Positions 7,112-13,985 of a stretch of DNA of 35,830 nt are shown piece by piece. Numbering within the stretch: position 1 is the stretch's first letter; every line of letters begins with the position of its first letter. The notes under the pieces were generated by a model. That model ran no database searches and was not told the origin of the DNA. It was given only the letters and a program-made list of their open reading frames with translations. Made by a program: the position numbers and the translations under genes. Origin of the DNA: an uncultured Lachnospiraceae bacterium (GTDB lineage Bacteria; Bacillota; Clostridia; Lachnospirales; Lachnospiraceae); assembly GCA_910577445.1 (NCBI GenBank), contig CAJTMZ010000031.1, positions 1 through 35,830 of the forward strand. The letters are read 5' to 3'.

Positions 7112-8104
7112 ATGGGAAAACAGGACGAATATTTTTACAATTATCTGGACGATAACAACAGATTTGCAGACCAGATGAACGGAGCACTGTTTAAAGGAAA
7201 ACAGGTGGTGAAGCCGGAGGACTTAAAGCCGGCGGATGTCCAGGCGGTGTATCTTGGAAAAGAAGCGGGAGCAAGGGAAAATTATAAGACCATGGCGGAC
7301 AAGGCCCGGATGTGGCATGGCAGGCTCGTCCATATTCTGGTAATCGAGCACCAGACGCGGGTGGACTATCGGATGGTGCTCAGGAATATGCTTTCGGAAA
7401 GCTTAAGCTACCATAAGCAGTGGAGGCAGGTGAAAGCGCGCCATGAGGCAAGCGGGGATTTGCGGATAGGGACGGACGGTTATTTTTCCGGCATGGATAG
7501 GGACGAGAAATTGACGCCGGTAATCACACTGGTGGTGTACTGCGGCAGAGAGAGAAGGTGGGACGGTGCGAAATGCCTGTACGACATGCTGGACATTGAG
7601 GAGGAATTGAAGGGATTTGTCACGAATTACAGGCTGAATTTGTATGACTGCCATGAACATGACACGTTTGAGGAGTACCGTACGGGTCTCCGTCTATTGT
7701 ATGAAACGGTGCGGTATGGAAAAGACAAAGAGCAGCTCAAAAGGGTGATGGAGGAAAACAAAGAGGCGTATAACAACGTTGACAGGGAGACAAGGGAAGT
7801 ATTGGAAGTAGTGGCAAAAGTAAGGATACCGGAGGGAGCAGGGAAGATGAAAAACGGAGAAGAGAAGTTTGAGGTTTGCAAGGCGTTTGCGGATTACAGG
7901 CTGGAGGGCAAGATGGAGGGAATGGTAGAGGGAAAAACGGAGGGAAAGCTTGAGTGCGTGCTGGAACTGCTGGAGGATTACGGAGAGATACCGGGCGAGC
8001 TTCGGGAAAGGATTTATAGCGAAAAGGATATGGCGGTTATAAAGCGCTGGCACAAGGCGGCTGCAAAGGCAAATTCTATCGAAGAATTTCAAAACGCAAT
8101 GTAG
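7112..8104 (+). CDS. Rpn-family recombination-promoting nuclease / putative transposase
   Basis: This 330-residue protein resembles the Rpn/PF04754 (Transposase_31-like) family with a PD-(D/E)XK nuclease core. The key segment is HILVIEHQTRVDYRM, containing the E-x-Q active-site motif and the characteristic DYRM. An upstream Asp-containing stretch (KPADVQAVY) could supply another acidic residue. The C-terminal part is charged and carries a Met/Glu/Gly/Lys run of EGKMEGMVEGKTEGK type, seen in many family members. Characterised E. coli Rpn proteins are DNA endonucleases that raise RecA-independent recombination; no terminal inverted repeats were found here, so mobility is not shown. The start is the ATG at 7112, set by conserved RBS spacing with the other leader; the longer frame from 7061 overlaps hairpin B. 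Confidence 0.82.
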   Translation: MGKQDEYFYNYLDDNNRFADQMNGALFKGKQVVKPEDLKPADVQAVYLGKEAGARENYKTMADKARMWHGRLVHILVIEHQTRVDYRMVLRNMLSESLSYHKQWRQVKARHEASGDLRIGTDGYFSGMDRDEKLTPVITLVVYCGRERRWDGAKCLYDMLDIEEELKGFVTNYRLNLYDCHEHDTFEEYRTGLRLLYETVRYGKDKEQLKRVMEENKEAYNNVDRETREVLEVVAKVRIPEGAGKMKNGEEKFEVCKAFADYRLEGKMEGMVEGKTEGKLECVLELLEDYGEIPGELRERIYSEKDMAVIKRWHKAAAKANSIEEFQNAM

Positions 8105-8110
8105 AAGGAA

Positions 8111-8761
8111 ATGGCAGGAATGATACAGGCGTTTAGTAACAGACATAGTATTCGAAAATATGGTGATGACGGCGGAAAACGGATTTTTTGTTTTGTCGTG
8201 TGCGTACTGCTTCTGATTTCGGCGGCGGCAGTTTTTCTTATTCTGCGGGTCCGGGGAAGTACGGTAGTACATGCCGGGGAGGATATTATTCCGGCAGGAG
8301 AAATTGCTTTTTTCAGACAGGATGACGAAAAATGGGCGGCTGAAAAGCTGGGGGATTCCCGCTATACAATGGAAAGCTCGGGATGCCTTGTGTGCTGTAT
8401 CACTTCGGCGCTTGTGATGGGCGGTAAGACGGAGGAAACGCCTTTTACGGTGAATGAGCGGTTTTCAAAGCTGGGGGTCTATGACTTGCAGGGAAATATT
8501 CTGTGGGATAATCTGCGAAGATACGGTGGCTGTGAGGTGGAAGTCTTTAATAAAGCTGACGAAGAACTGCTGCTTGACTATCTGCGGGAAGGAAAGTATC
8601 CCATTGTCAGAGTGAGAGTAAAAGGTGTGGGAAATTTTCATTATGTGCTGATTACGGGTGCGAGAGAGGGAAATTTTTACTGTATGGACCCGCTTAAGGA
8701 TGGGGAAAGGCCGCTTGCGGAATACGGGAACAGAATCTATGCGGCGAGACTTGTTTCCTGA
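8111..8761 (+). CDS. Membrane-anchored C39-like cysteine peptidase domain protein
   Basis: This 216-residue protein has an N-terminal cytoplasmic stretch and one hydrophobic helix (about residues 24-45, IFCFVVCVLLLISAAAVFLI), then an extracytoplasmic domain. That domain fits the peptidase C39-like (papain-type) family: an early Gln in FFRQDDEKW, a candidate catalytic Cys in SSGCLVCCITSAL, a candidate catalytic His in FHYVLITG, and Asp in CMDPL. Such proteins are often cell-surface peptidases or amidases of unknown substrate. The gene starts 6 bases after the Rpn stop. The ATG at 8111 is close to its AAGGA; the in-frame ATG at 8120 has better spacing and may be the true start. The fold call is moderately firm; catalytic activity is inferred. 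Confidence 0.75.
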   Translation: MAGMIQAFSNRHSIRKYGDDGGKRIFCFVVCVLLLISAAAVFLILRVRGSTVVHAGEDIIPAGEIAFFRQDDEKWAAEKLGDSRYTMESSGCLVCCITSALVMGGKTEETPFTVNERFSKLGVYDLQGNILWDNLRRYGGCEVEVFNKADEELLLDYLREGKYPIVRVRVKGVGNFHYVLITGAREGNFYCMDPLKDGERPLAEYGNRIYAARLVS

Positions 8762-8762
8762 A

Positions 8763-8862
8763 AGCGGCGCCAGCCGCCGAGTGTTCCTCCGGAGTAGTCA
8801 AAGTGTGAACCGAGACACCGGCGATACGGGCGTACCGCACTCCTTTCGGAACTGACGCCGCT
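8763..8862. repeat. 100-bp structured inverted-repeat element
   Basis: Ten-base ends AGCGGCGCCA (8763-8772) and TGACGCCGCT (8853-8862) are inverted with one mismatch. Inside them, GAGTG (8779-8783) pairs with CACTC (8838-8842). Two small hairpins follow: GTGT/ACAC (8803-8806, 8815-8818) and TACG/CGTA (8825-8834). The result is a compact branched fold immediately after the C39-like gene. It could be a terminator, a dispersed palindromic repeat or a small RNA; the strand of function is not determinable. Confidence 0.45.
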
Positions 8863-8947
8863 ACAGGTGTATTATAGCGCGGTAAAAAAGGCAAAGCAAT
8901 ATATTTCTGCTTATTATTGATAGCGAAAAGCGGAGCGGAGGGGAATT

Positions 8948-9688
8948 TTGGAAGCAGCTAAAAAGGGCTTAAACGCAAATCAACTGAAAATAATTGCAAT
9001 GATATCCATGACGGTGGACCATCTGGCATTTGTGATATACCCGAATTACCCGACTAAGTGGCAGATAATCCTGCTGCATATTCTGGGGCGGATGGCAGCG
9101 CCGATTTTCTGGTTTTTTCTGGTGGAGGGCTATTGCCACACCCATGACAAAAAGAAATATGCTTTGCGATTGTTTCTCTTTGCGATAATAGGACACTTTG
9201 CATATAATTTTGGGTTTGGCATTCCTTTTATCCCTTTTCAGACCTCGGTGTTCAACCAGACCAGCGTCATGTGGCCCCTGTTCTTCGGGCTGATTGCCCT
9301 TATGGTAACTGACAGCGGGAAGCTGAAGCCGTGGCAGAAATCAGTGATAATAGGAGTTATCTGTGTGGTGACTTTCTGTGCCGACTGGAGCTGTATCGCG
9401 GTGCTTGCCATTGTGTCAATCTATGAAAACCGGGGCAGCTTTAAGCGGCAGATGGTGGGAATGCTGTGCTTTGTGGCAATGTATGCGGCAGTTTATGTAA
9501 TTTTTATCAATCCGGTATACGGAATGATTCAGATGTTTGTGGCGCTTACGATTCCACTTTTAAAGCGGTATAACGGCCGGCGCGGAAGCTGGAAAGGAAT
9601 GAAATGGTTCTTTTATCTGTATTATCCGGCTCATTTGGTTGTCTGTGGGCTTATCCGTGTGGCACTTTATGGAAATTATCATTTTTAG
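8948..9688 (+). CDS. TraX-family integral membrane protein
   Basis: This 246-residue protein has six to eight hydrophobic helices and the TraX family pattern: N-terminal LNANQLKIIAMISMTVDH, then LGRMAAPIFWFFLVEGY and a GHFAYNF segment. TraX of F plasmid N-acetylates pilin; chromosomal Firmicute homologues are widespread and their substrate is unknown. No conjugation genes are nearby, so a pilin role should not be assumed. The start is TTG at 8948, behind a strong GGAGGGG at 8937-8943; no in-frame ATG lies between that RBS and the conserved N-terminal motif. The 3' end overlaps the convergent acetyltransferase gene by 38 bases. Confidence 0.85.
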   Translation: MEAAKKGLNANQLKIIAMISMTVDHLAFVIYPNYPTKWQIILLHILGRMAAPIFWFFLVEGYCHTHDKKKYALRLFLFAIIGHFAYNFGFGIPFIPFQTSVFNQTSVMWPLFFGLIALMVTDSGKLKPWQKSVIIGVICVVTFCADWSCIAVLAIVSIYENRGSFKRQMVGMLCFVAMYAAVYVIFINPVYGMIQMFVALTIPLLKRYNGRRGSWKGMKWFFYLYYPAHLVVCGLIRVALYGNYHF

Positions 9689-10277
9689 CAGGGAACAGTT
9701 CCCGAATCACCCTGCAGGGATTGCCCACTGCCACCGAGTTTGCCGGAACATCTTTTGTGACGACGCTTCCGGCTCCGATAACGGAGCCATCGCCGATGGT
9801 TACGCCCGGCAGGACTATCACGCCGCCGCCCAGCCAGCATCCGTTCCCGATGGTAATCGGCAGGGCATAGGTACGGCAGAAATATTCCCCTGTTTCGGGA
9901 TTCCAGTCCGGCGTAAGCCGCTCGGACAGCGCAACAGGATGGGAGGCCGTATATAGCTGGACATTTGATGCAATCAGCACATTGTCTCCGATTGTGATTT
10001 TATTACAGTCAACAAAGGTACAGTTCATATTGACCGAAACATTGTTTCCCAGATAAATGTTGCGTCCATAATCGCAGATGAAGGGCAGCCCGACGGATAC
10101 GTTGGCGCCGATGCTTCCGAATAACTGCTGTAAGATATTTCTTTTTTCGTCTTTCTGTTCATAGGCAAGTTCGTGATATTCTTTTAGCAGCCTTCGGGCA
10201 TTGCTTTTAAATTCCAGGAAAATTTCATCGTGGCAGTCGTAATACTGGCCGGCCATGCATTTGTCTAATTCGGTCAT
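9651..10277 (-). CDS. Maltose/galactoside O-acetyltransferase-like hexapeptide acyltransferase
   Basis: This 208-residue enzyme has an N-terminal mac-type helical domain (MTELDKCMAGQYYDCHDEIF) followed by a left-handed beta-helix with hexapeptide repeats ([LIV]-G-x4), such as IYLGNNVSVN, ITIGDNVLIA, ITIGNGCWLG and VTIGDGSVIG. The catalytic His of the LacA/Maa family is in YTASHPV. It transfers acetyl from acetyl-CoA to a sugar or related hydroxyl acceptor, in the cytosol as a trimer. ATG 10277 is chosen because GGGAGG precedes it; the longer frame lacks a RBS. The RpiR regulator lies upstream on the same strand, 79 bases away, and a TTGTCA-CA-TGACAA palindrome sits between them. The C-terminal tail overlaps the TraX gene. 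Confidence 0.9.
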   Translation of the reverse strand: MTELDKCMAGQYYDCHDEIFLEFKSNARRLLKEYHELAYEQKDEKRNILQQLFGSIGANVSVGLPFICDYGRNIYLGNNVSVNMNCTFVDCNKITIGDNVLIASNVQLYTASHPVALSERLTPDWNPETGEYFCRTYALPITIGNGCWLGGGVIVLPGVTIGDGSVIGAGSVVTKDVPANSVAVGNPCRVIRELFPAKNDNFHKVPHG

Positions 10278-10313
10278 AATTGTCCTCCCTGTTTTTGGTG
10301 GCGATGACATCAT

Positions 10314-10340
10314 ATTATAAAAATTTTTGTCACATGACAA
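10314..10340 (-). promoter_or_regulatory. Promoter -10 and palindromic operator before the acetyltransferase
   Basis: On the minus strand TATAAT (10319-10314) lies 37 bases before the ATG. A palindrome TTGTCA-CA-TGACAA (10327-10340) covers the -35 region. The adjacent RpiR regulator is a natural candidate ligand-responsive binder, which is inference. Confidence 0.45.
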
Positions 10341-10356
10341 GTAACAGGTTGTTTCT

Positions 10357-11070
10357 TTAGAGTCTTCTTGCCAGAGATTCAATGATAAAGATTACGGGAA
10401 TCTGCGTAGTTGCAATATATTCTCCGAATACATGTCTGGAATTTAAGAGGTAGGAAAAGTTCCAGTCAGACATTTGAGCCAGAGTTGACGAGGGGGAATT
10501 GGTAATACTCAGAATACGGTAGTTTTTTTGCTTGAATTGATGAACTGACTCAATCAGCCTTGGAGTTTCACCGCTTTCCGAAAGAGCGATAACAACGGTA
10601 TTTTCACAATGGAAAGCGTCGGCAGGATAAAAGGGGTCTTCTAAGCCGACCGCAAAGTGGCCCAGATTGGAGAAGTATCTTGCGCCATATTTAGCCAGTG
10701 TACCGGAAGAACCCATACCGATAAAGATTGTCAAATCGGCTTTTCTGACAGCTTTTGTCGCGAACAGCATTTTTTCTTCAAAGGCTCCGGAATTTGCTCT
10801 TGCAAAAAAAGCGGAGAGTTCCTGTAAATCTTCCAGAGGCTGGCGGGGATTCTGCGCAAGGACTTCCTCTTTCAAAGCGGACTTAAATTCAGAGTATCCG
10901 TCAAAGCAGTTTTTGCTGCAGAATCGCAAAATGGTGGAAGTCGATACCGACAGCTTCCCGGCAAGTTCCCGGATTGTCATGTATTGAACCTTATCGATAT
11001 TTGAAACAATGTATTTATAGATTGACATTTCAGTTTCATTATATTTCTGGATATCTTCATAAGAAAACAC
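10357..11070 (-). CDS. MurR/RpiR-family transcriptional regulator
   Basis: This 237-residue regulator has an N-terminal RpiR helix-turn-helix (about 1-75), with YMTIRELAGKLSVSTSTILRFC as the DNA-binding core, and a C-terminal SIS sugar-phosphate-binding domain starting at TIFIGMGSSGTLAKY. The SIS phosphate-loop segment VVIALSESGETPRLIE is well preserved. Family members sense phosphosugars and control neighbouring sugar genes. The adjacent downstream gene is a sugar-type O-acetyltransferase. GTG at 11070 is preferred (giving MFSYEDIQKYNETE, the usual family N-terminus): GGGAGGG at 11077-11083 is 6 bases from it but abuts the ATG at 11076. No sugar kinase or PTS gene is nearby, so the inducer is unknown. 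Confidence 0.9.
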   Translation of the reverse strand: MFSYEDIQKYNETEMSIYKYIVSNIDKVQYMTIRELAGKLSVSTSTILRFCSKNCFDGYSEFKSALKEEVLAQNPRQPLEDLQELSAFFARANSGAFEEKMLFATKAVRKADLTIFIGMGSSGTLAKYGARYFSNLGHFAVGLEDPFYPADAFHCENTVVIALSESGETPRLIESVHQFKQKNYRILSITNSPSSTLAQMSDWNFSYLLNSRHVFGEYIATTQIPVIFIIESLARRL

Positions 11071-11100
11071 AGGCATCCCTCCCGGCTATTTGCTGATTAG

Positions 11101-11129
11101 ATTATACAGGTATTTGCCGCCTTTTACAA
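11101..11129 (-). promoter_or_regulatory. Sigma-A promoter for the RpiR regulator
   Basis: On the minus strand TTGTAA (11129-11124), 17-bp spacer, TATAAT (11106-11101). The start point would be near 11094, about 24 bases before the GTG at 11070. Confidence 0.65.
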
Positions 11130-11218
11130 TTAGAAAGACAGACTGCGAAAGGCGCGTCTTTTGGCGGCTTTCCTGTTTCGGCAAGCCGGCAGCCTTCGCG
11201 CACGGTCAGGATAATTTC

Positions 11219-11246
11219 TTGCATTATTTACGGGTTCTGCTAAAAT
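11219..11246 (+). promoter_or_regulatory. Promoter for the Dabb-domain gene
   Basis: TTGCAT (11219-11224), 16-bp spacer, TAAAAT (11241-11246), 35 bases before the ATG at 11281. Confidence 0.5.
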
Positions 11247-11280
11247 ATTTTTTAAGAAAACAGAGGAAATGGAGGTAAAA

Positions 11281-11583
11281 ATGGTAAAACACATCATTTT
11301 ATGGAAACTGAAGGATTCCCTGACAGACGGGGAAAAGGAACAGGTAAAGGATGGAATCAAGGAGGGACTTGAGGGCTTAAAGGGCAAAATACCGGGTCTT
11401 GTGGACATCAAAGTGCAGACAAAGGGGCTGGCCTCCTCCAACGCGGACGTGATGCTGGATTCTGCTTTTGAAAGCGAGGAAGCGCTGAGGGGTTATGCCA
11501 CGCATCCGGCTCATGTTAAGGTGGCGGATACGAAAGTAAGGCCCTATACGGAAATCCGGCTCTGTCTGGATTTTTGCGAGTGA
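11281..11583 (+). CDS. Stress-responsive alpha/beta-barrel (Dabb) domain protein
   Basis: This 100-residue single-domain protein matches the Dabb family. It begins MVKHIILWKLKD, where the conserved N-terminal HxxLWK-like strand is seen. A central segment contains DVMLDSAFESEEALRGYATHPAH, the family's typical D-x-x-L…F-x-s…Y-x-x-H-P-x-H pattern. Dabb proteins are small ferredoxin-like-fold dimers; function in bacteria is mostly unknown, and homologues respond to stress in plants. GGAGGT at 11271-11276 sets the ATG at 11281. It has its own promoter and no operon partner, since the next gene has a separate, regulated promoter 90 bases on. Confidence 0.88.
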   Translation: MVKHIILWKLKDSLTDGEKEQVKDGIKEGLEGLKGKIPGLVDIKVQTKGLASSNADVMLDSAFESEEALRGYATHPAHVKVADTKVRPYTEIRLCLDFCE

Positions 11584-11675
11584 CGCTGAGGGGAATGGAC
11601 GCCGGGCTTTTCGCTTTTTGGCATATAGGCTGCGGCGGCGCTCTGTAAAAGTATGGCGGCATCATTACAAAATTC

Positions 11676-11725
11676 TTGCCATATGTATCAGTTTGATATA
11701 TAATATATCAAACTGATACATATGG
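11676..11725 (+). promoter_or_regulatory. Promoter embedded in a perfect 22-bp inverted repeat (probable PadR operator)
   Basis: TTGCCA (11676-11681), 17-bp spacer, TATAAT (11699-11704). The inverted repeat has arms 11679-11700 and 11704-11725, all 22 pairs perfect, around a 3-base TAA centre. It covers half of the -35, the spacer, the -10 and the first bases of the GGAGG RBS. Because transcription should start near 11711, the left arm is not transcribed, so this is a DNA operator and not an RNA hairpin. The PadR gene lies in the operon it would control. The arm contains ATGTATCA, resembling known PadR half-sites of ATGT...ACAT type. Confidence 0.8.
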
Positions 11726-11735
11726 AGGTGTCGTC

Positions 11736-12509
11736 ATGCAAAGACAAAAACTGAGAAAACTGATTCTGTTAATTTCCCTGCTGCTGTTTCCGGTTACGCT
11801 ATATTACTTCAGCCCGGCGCTCATCATAAATGCCGGACTGAACGGAATCATCAACGGGAGCTTTATTGTATTTGCGTTTTTGTTTCTGCTTTCCATCCCT
11901 TTCGGGAGAATCTTCTGCGGGTATCTGTGCCCGGCGGGCGGTCTGCAGGAGTGCGCCTTTCCGGTGAATGAGAGGGTTCCGGCGCAGGGCTGGCGAAACA
12001 GGATAAAGTATGTTATCTGGACGGTATGGATGGGACTGGTGGTTTTCTGCTATTTTCATGGCGGAAAAATCACCGCGGTTGATTTTTTGTTTGAAACCGA
12101 AAACGGGATTTCCGTTTCTTCTCTCCAGAGCTGGCTGATTTATTACGGAATCCTGTGCCTGATTGTGCTGCCGGCGGTTTTGTCGGGAAAGCGGGCGTTT
12201 TGCCACTATTTCTGCTGGATGGCGCCTTTTATGGTGTTGGGCGTAAAGTTCCGCCGGTTTCTGCGTCTGCCGGGACTTAGCGTGAAGGGAAACGAAAAGG
12301 CAAAGTGCGTATCCTGCGGGAAATGCCAAAAGGTATGTCCTATGGGAATTGATGTGGAACGGGAGATAAGGGACGGGGGCGTCAGAAATCCCGAATGTAT
12401 TTTATGCGGAGCCTGCATTGACAACTGCCCGGGACACGTTCCGGTCTATGGAATGGCAGGCCCGTCTTTTAACAAGGAGCATAATAATGGCAGCGGAAAA
12501 AAAACTTGA
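11736..12509 (+). CDS. NapH-like polytopic membrane protein with two [4Fe-4S] clusters
   Basis: This 257-residue protein has four or five membrane segments and the NapH/MauN/CcoG-type layout. Two membrane-edge Cys motifs, FCGYLCPAGG (about 60-69) and FCHYFCWMAP (about 155-164), flank the helical core. Two C-terminal bacterial ferredoxin motifs follow: CVSCGKCQKVCP and CILCGACIDNCP. The family passes electrons between membrane quinols or ferredoxin and partner oxidoreductases. No nap, nos or mau genes are nearby, so the partner is unknown. GGAGGTG at 11724-11730 lies 5 bases before the ATG at 11736. It is the first gene of an operon with PadR and DUF1848 genes; its 3' end overlaps the PadR gene by 23 bases, implying coupled translation. 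Confidence 0.85.
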   Translation: MQRQKLRKLILLISLLLFPVTLYYFSPALIINAGLNGIINGSFIVFAFLFLLSIPFGRIFCGYLCPAGGLQECAFPVNERVPAQGWRNRIKYVIWTVWMGLVVFCYFHGGKITAVDFLFETENGISVSSLQSWLIYYGILCLIVLPAVLSGKRAFCHYFCWMAPFMVLGVKFRRFLRLPGLSVKGNEKAKCVSCGKCQKVCPMGIDVEREIRDGGVRNPECILCGACIDNCPGHVPVYGMAGPSFNKEHNNGSGKKT

Positions 12510-13041
12510 CTGCGTGATTCTGGGCCTGCTCAGCCATGAGGAGCTGACGGGCTACGAAATTAAGAAAAGGATGGACACGGCGCTGAAATACTTCTGGGGA
12601 GCAAGTTACGGAAGCATTTATCCCACGTTAAGCGATTTGGTCGCCCGGGGACTGGCCGACAGGAGAGAGGATAAAGAAAATAAAAGGAATAAACTGATAT
12701 ATACCATCACGGACAGCGGCCGGGAATATCTGCGCAGGTGGCTGAAAACCCCTGCCGAGCGGGACGAGCTGCGTTATGAAACGCTGCTGAAGCTGTTTTT
12801 CGGAAAAGAGCAGGGGGCGGAGCAGGCGAAAACGCATATTGAAGCCTTCCGGGAAAAAACGGAAAAGGAACTGGCATATCTGCTGAAAGCAAAGCAGGCG
12901 CTTACGGACTGTCTGGACGAGGACGATACCCACAGATATTATCTGCTTACCGTGGAGTTTGGAATAAAAGCCTTCCGCGCCTATCTGGAATGGTGTGAGG
13001 AGGCGGGGGAAGTTCTGGGCGTAAAGGAGCAGGGGCAATGA
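12487..13041 (+). CDS. PadR-family transcriptional regulator
   Basis: This 184-residue protein starts MAAEKKLDCVILGLLSHEE and continues LTGYEIKKRMD, the signature of the PadR winged helix. The wing segment SYGSIYPTLSDLVARGL follows. The C-terminal half (about 95-175) is charged and helical, fitting the Vir_act_alpha_C dimerisation domain of subfamily 1. These proteins are usually repressors of nearby operons and are often autoregulated. ATG 12487 has AAGGAG at 12474-12479; the longer frame from 12418 overlaps the ferredoxin motifs of the gene upstream and is rejected. The stop overlaps the start of the DUF1848 gene (ATGA). A perfect palindrome at the operon promoter is its probable operator. 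Confidence 0.92.
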   Translation: MAAEKKLDCVILGLLSHEELTGYEIKKRMDTALKYFWGASYGSIYPTLSDLVARGLADRREDKENKRNKLIYTITDSGREYLRRWLKTPAERDELRYETLLKLFFGKEQGAEQAKTHIEAFREKTEKELAYLLKAKQALTDCLDEDDTHRYYLLTVEFGIKAFRAYLEWCEEAGEVLGVKEQGQ

Positions 13042-13973
13042 TACTCAACACCGGCAGCAGGACGGACATTCCGGCGTACTACAGTAACTGGTTTTTGAAC
13101 CGGATAAAGGAAGGCTTTGTGCTGGTGCGCAATCCTTACAATCCGGTTCAGGTCACGCGGTATCTTCTTGCGCCCGATGTGGTGGACGTTATGGTATTTT
13201 GTACCAAAAATCCGGTTCCCATGCTGGAACGGATAGGAGAACTTTCCGCTTTCGACACTTTCTGGTTCGTGACGATTACCCCCTATGGCAGGGATATCGA
13301 GCCTTTTGTCCCGGAAAAGGAAGGGATTCTGGAGGCCTTTTGCAAATTGTCAGAGAAGGTGGGGGCGCGGCGGATGAGCTGGCGGTACGACCCTGTTTTC
13401 GTGACGGAAAAGTATTCCGTGGATTTTCATATCAGACAGTTTGAGAAGATGGCTGGACGGTTAAAGGGCTTCACCGGCCAGTGTGTGGTGAGTTTTATTG
13501 ATTTATATGAAAAGACCAGAAGAAATTTCCGACAGGCGCGCAGTGTTTCTTTCAGGGAACAGGAATATTTAATCGACGCTTTCTCCGAAATTGCCGGAAA
13601 GTGCGGTCTGCAAATCCATTTGTGCTGTGAAAATACGGGACTTGTAAGAAACAATGTGGACGCTTTGGGGTGCCTGTCAAAGGAAGTTTTGGAGGCGGCA
13701 ATCGGCTGTAAGCTAACGGTTCCCAAAAAGAAAGCCGCGAGAGCGGAGTGCAGTTGTCTGCTGGGAGCCGATATCGGAGCCTACAACACCTGCGGGCACG
13801 GCTGCCTTTACTGCTATGCCAATTATGACAGGAAAGCGGTGCTTGATAATATGAAAATCCACGATTCGGCGTCTCCCCTGCTCACAGGCCGTCTGCGGGC
13901 AGAGGATAAGGTAAAGGACGCCGTCCAGACATCATGGAAAGACGGCCAGATGAGTATATTTGACATGACGTGA
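13038..13973 (+). CDS. DUF1848 domain-containing protein (radical-SAM-like Cys cluster)
   Basis: This 311-residue protein matches DUF1848. Recognisable segments are SRTDIPAYYSNWFLNRI at the start, VVDVMVFCTKNP, WFVTITPYG and RMSWRYDPVF. The C-terminal Cys cluster runs CSCLLGADIG then TCGHGCLYCYAN; the CxxxCxxCY spacing resembles the iron-sulphur ligands of radical-SAM and spore photoproduct lyase-like proteins, but here it is C-terminal. The catalysed reaction is not established for the family. It overlaps the PadR gene by four bases (ATGA) and is the last gene of the operon, 12 bases from a convergent ABC permease. Together with the NapH-like protein it suggests an electron-supplied redox enzyme, which is inference. 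Confidence 0.85.
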   Translation: MILNTGSRTDIPAYYSNWFLNRIKEGFVLVRNPYNPVQVTRYLLAPDVVDVMVFCTKNPVPMLERIGELSAFDTFWFVTITPYGRDIEPFVPEKEGILEAFCKLSEKVGARRMSWRYDPVFVTEKYSVDFHIRQFEKMAGRLKGFTGQCVVSFIDLYEKTRRNFRQARSVSFREQEYLIDAFSEIAGKCGLQIHLCCENTGLVRNNVDALGCLSKEVLEAAIGCKLTVPKKKAARAECSCLLGADIGAYNTCGHGCLYCYANYDRKAVLDNMKIHDSASPLLTGRLRAEDKVKDAVQTSWKDGQMSIFDMT

Positions 13974-13985
13974 ACAAAATGCGCA

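Noticed and set aside
7112..8104. Rpn gene as part of a complete insertion sequence
   Set aside because: No terminal inverted repeats or target duplication were found; only the 5' leader is shared with another locus.
11679..11725. Palindrome as a transcription terminator of the Dabb gene
   Set aside because: It is AT-rich, has no T-tract and contains a consensus promoter; an operator fits better.
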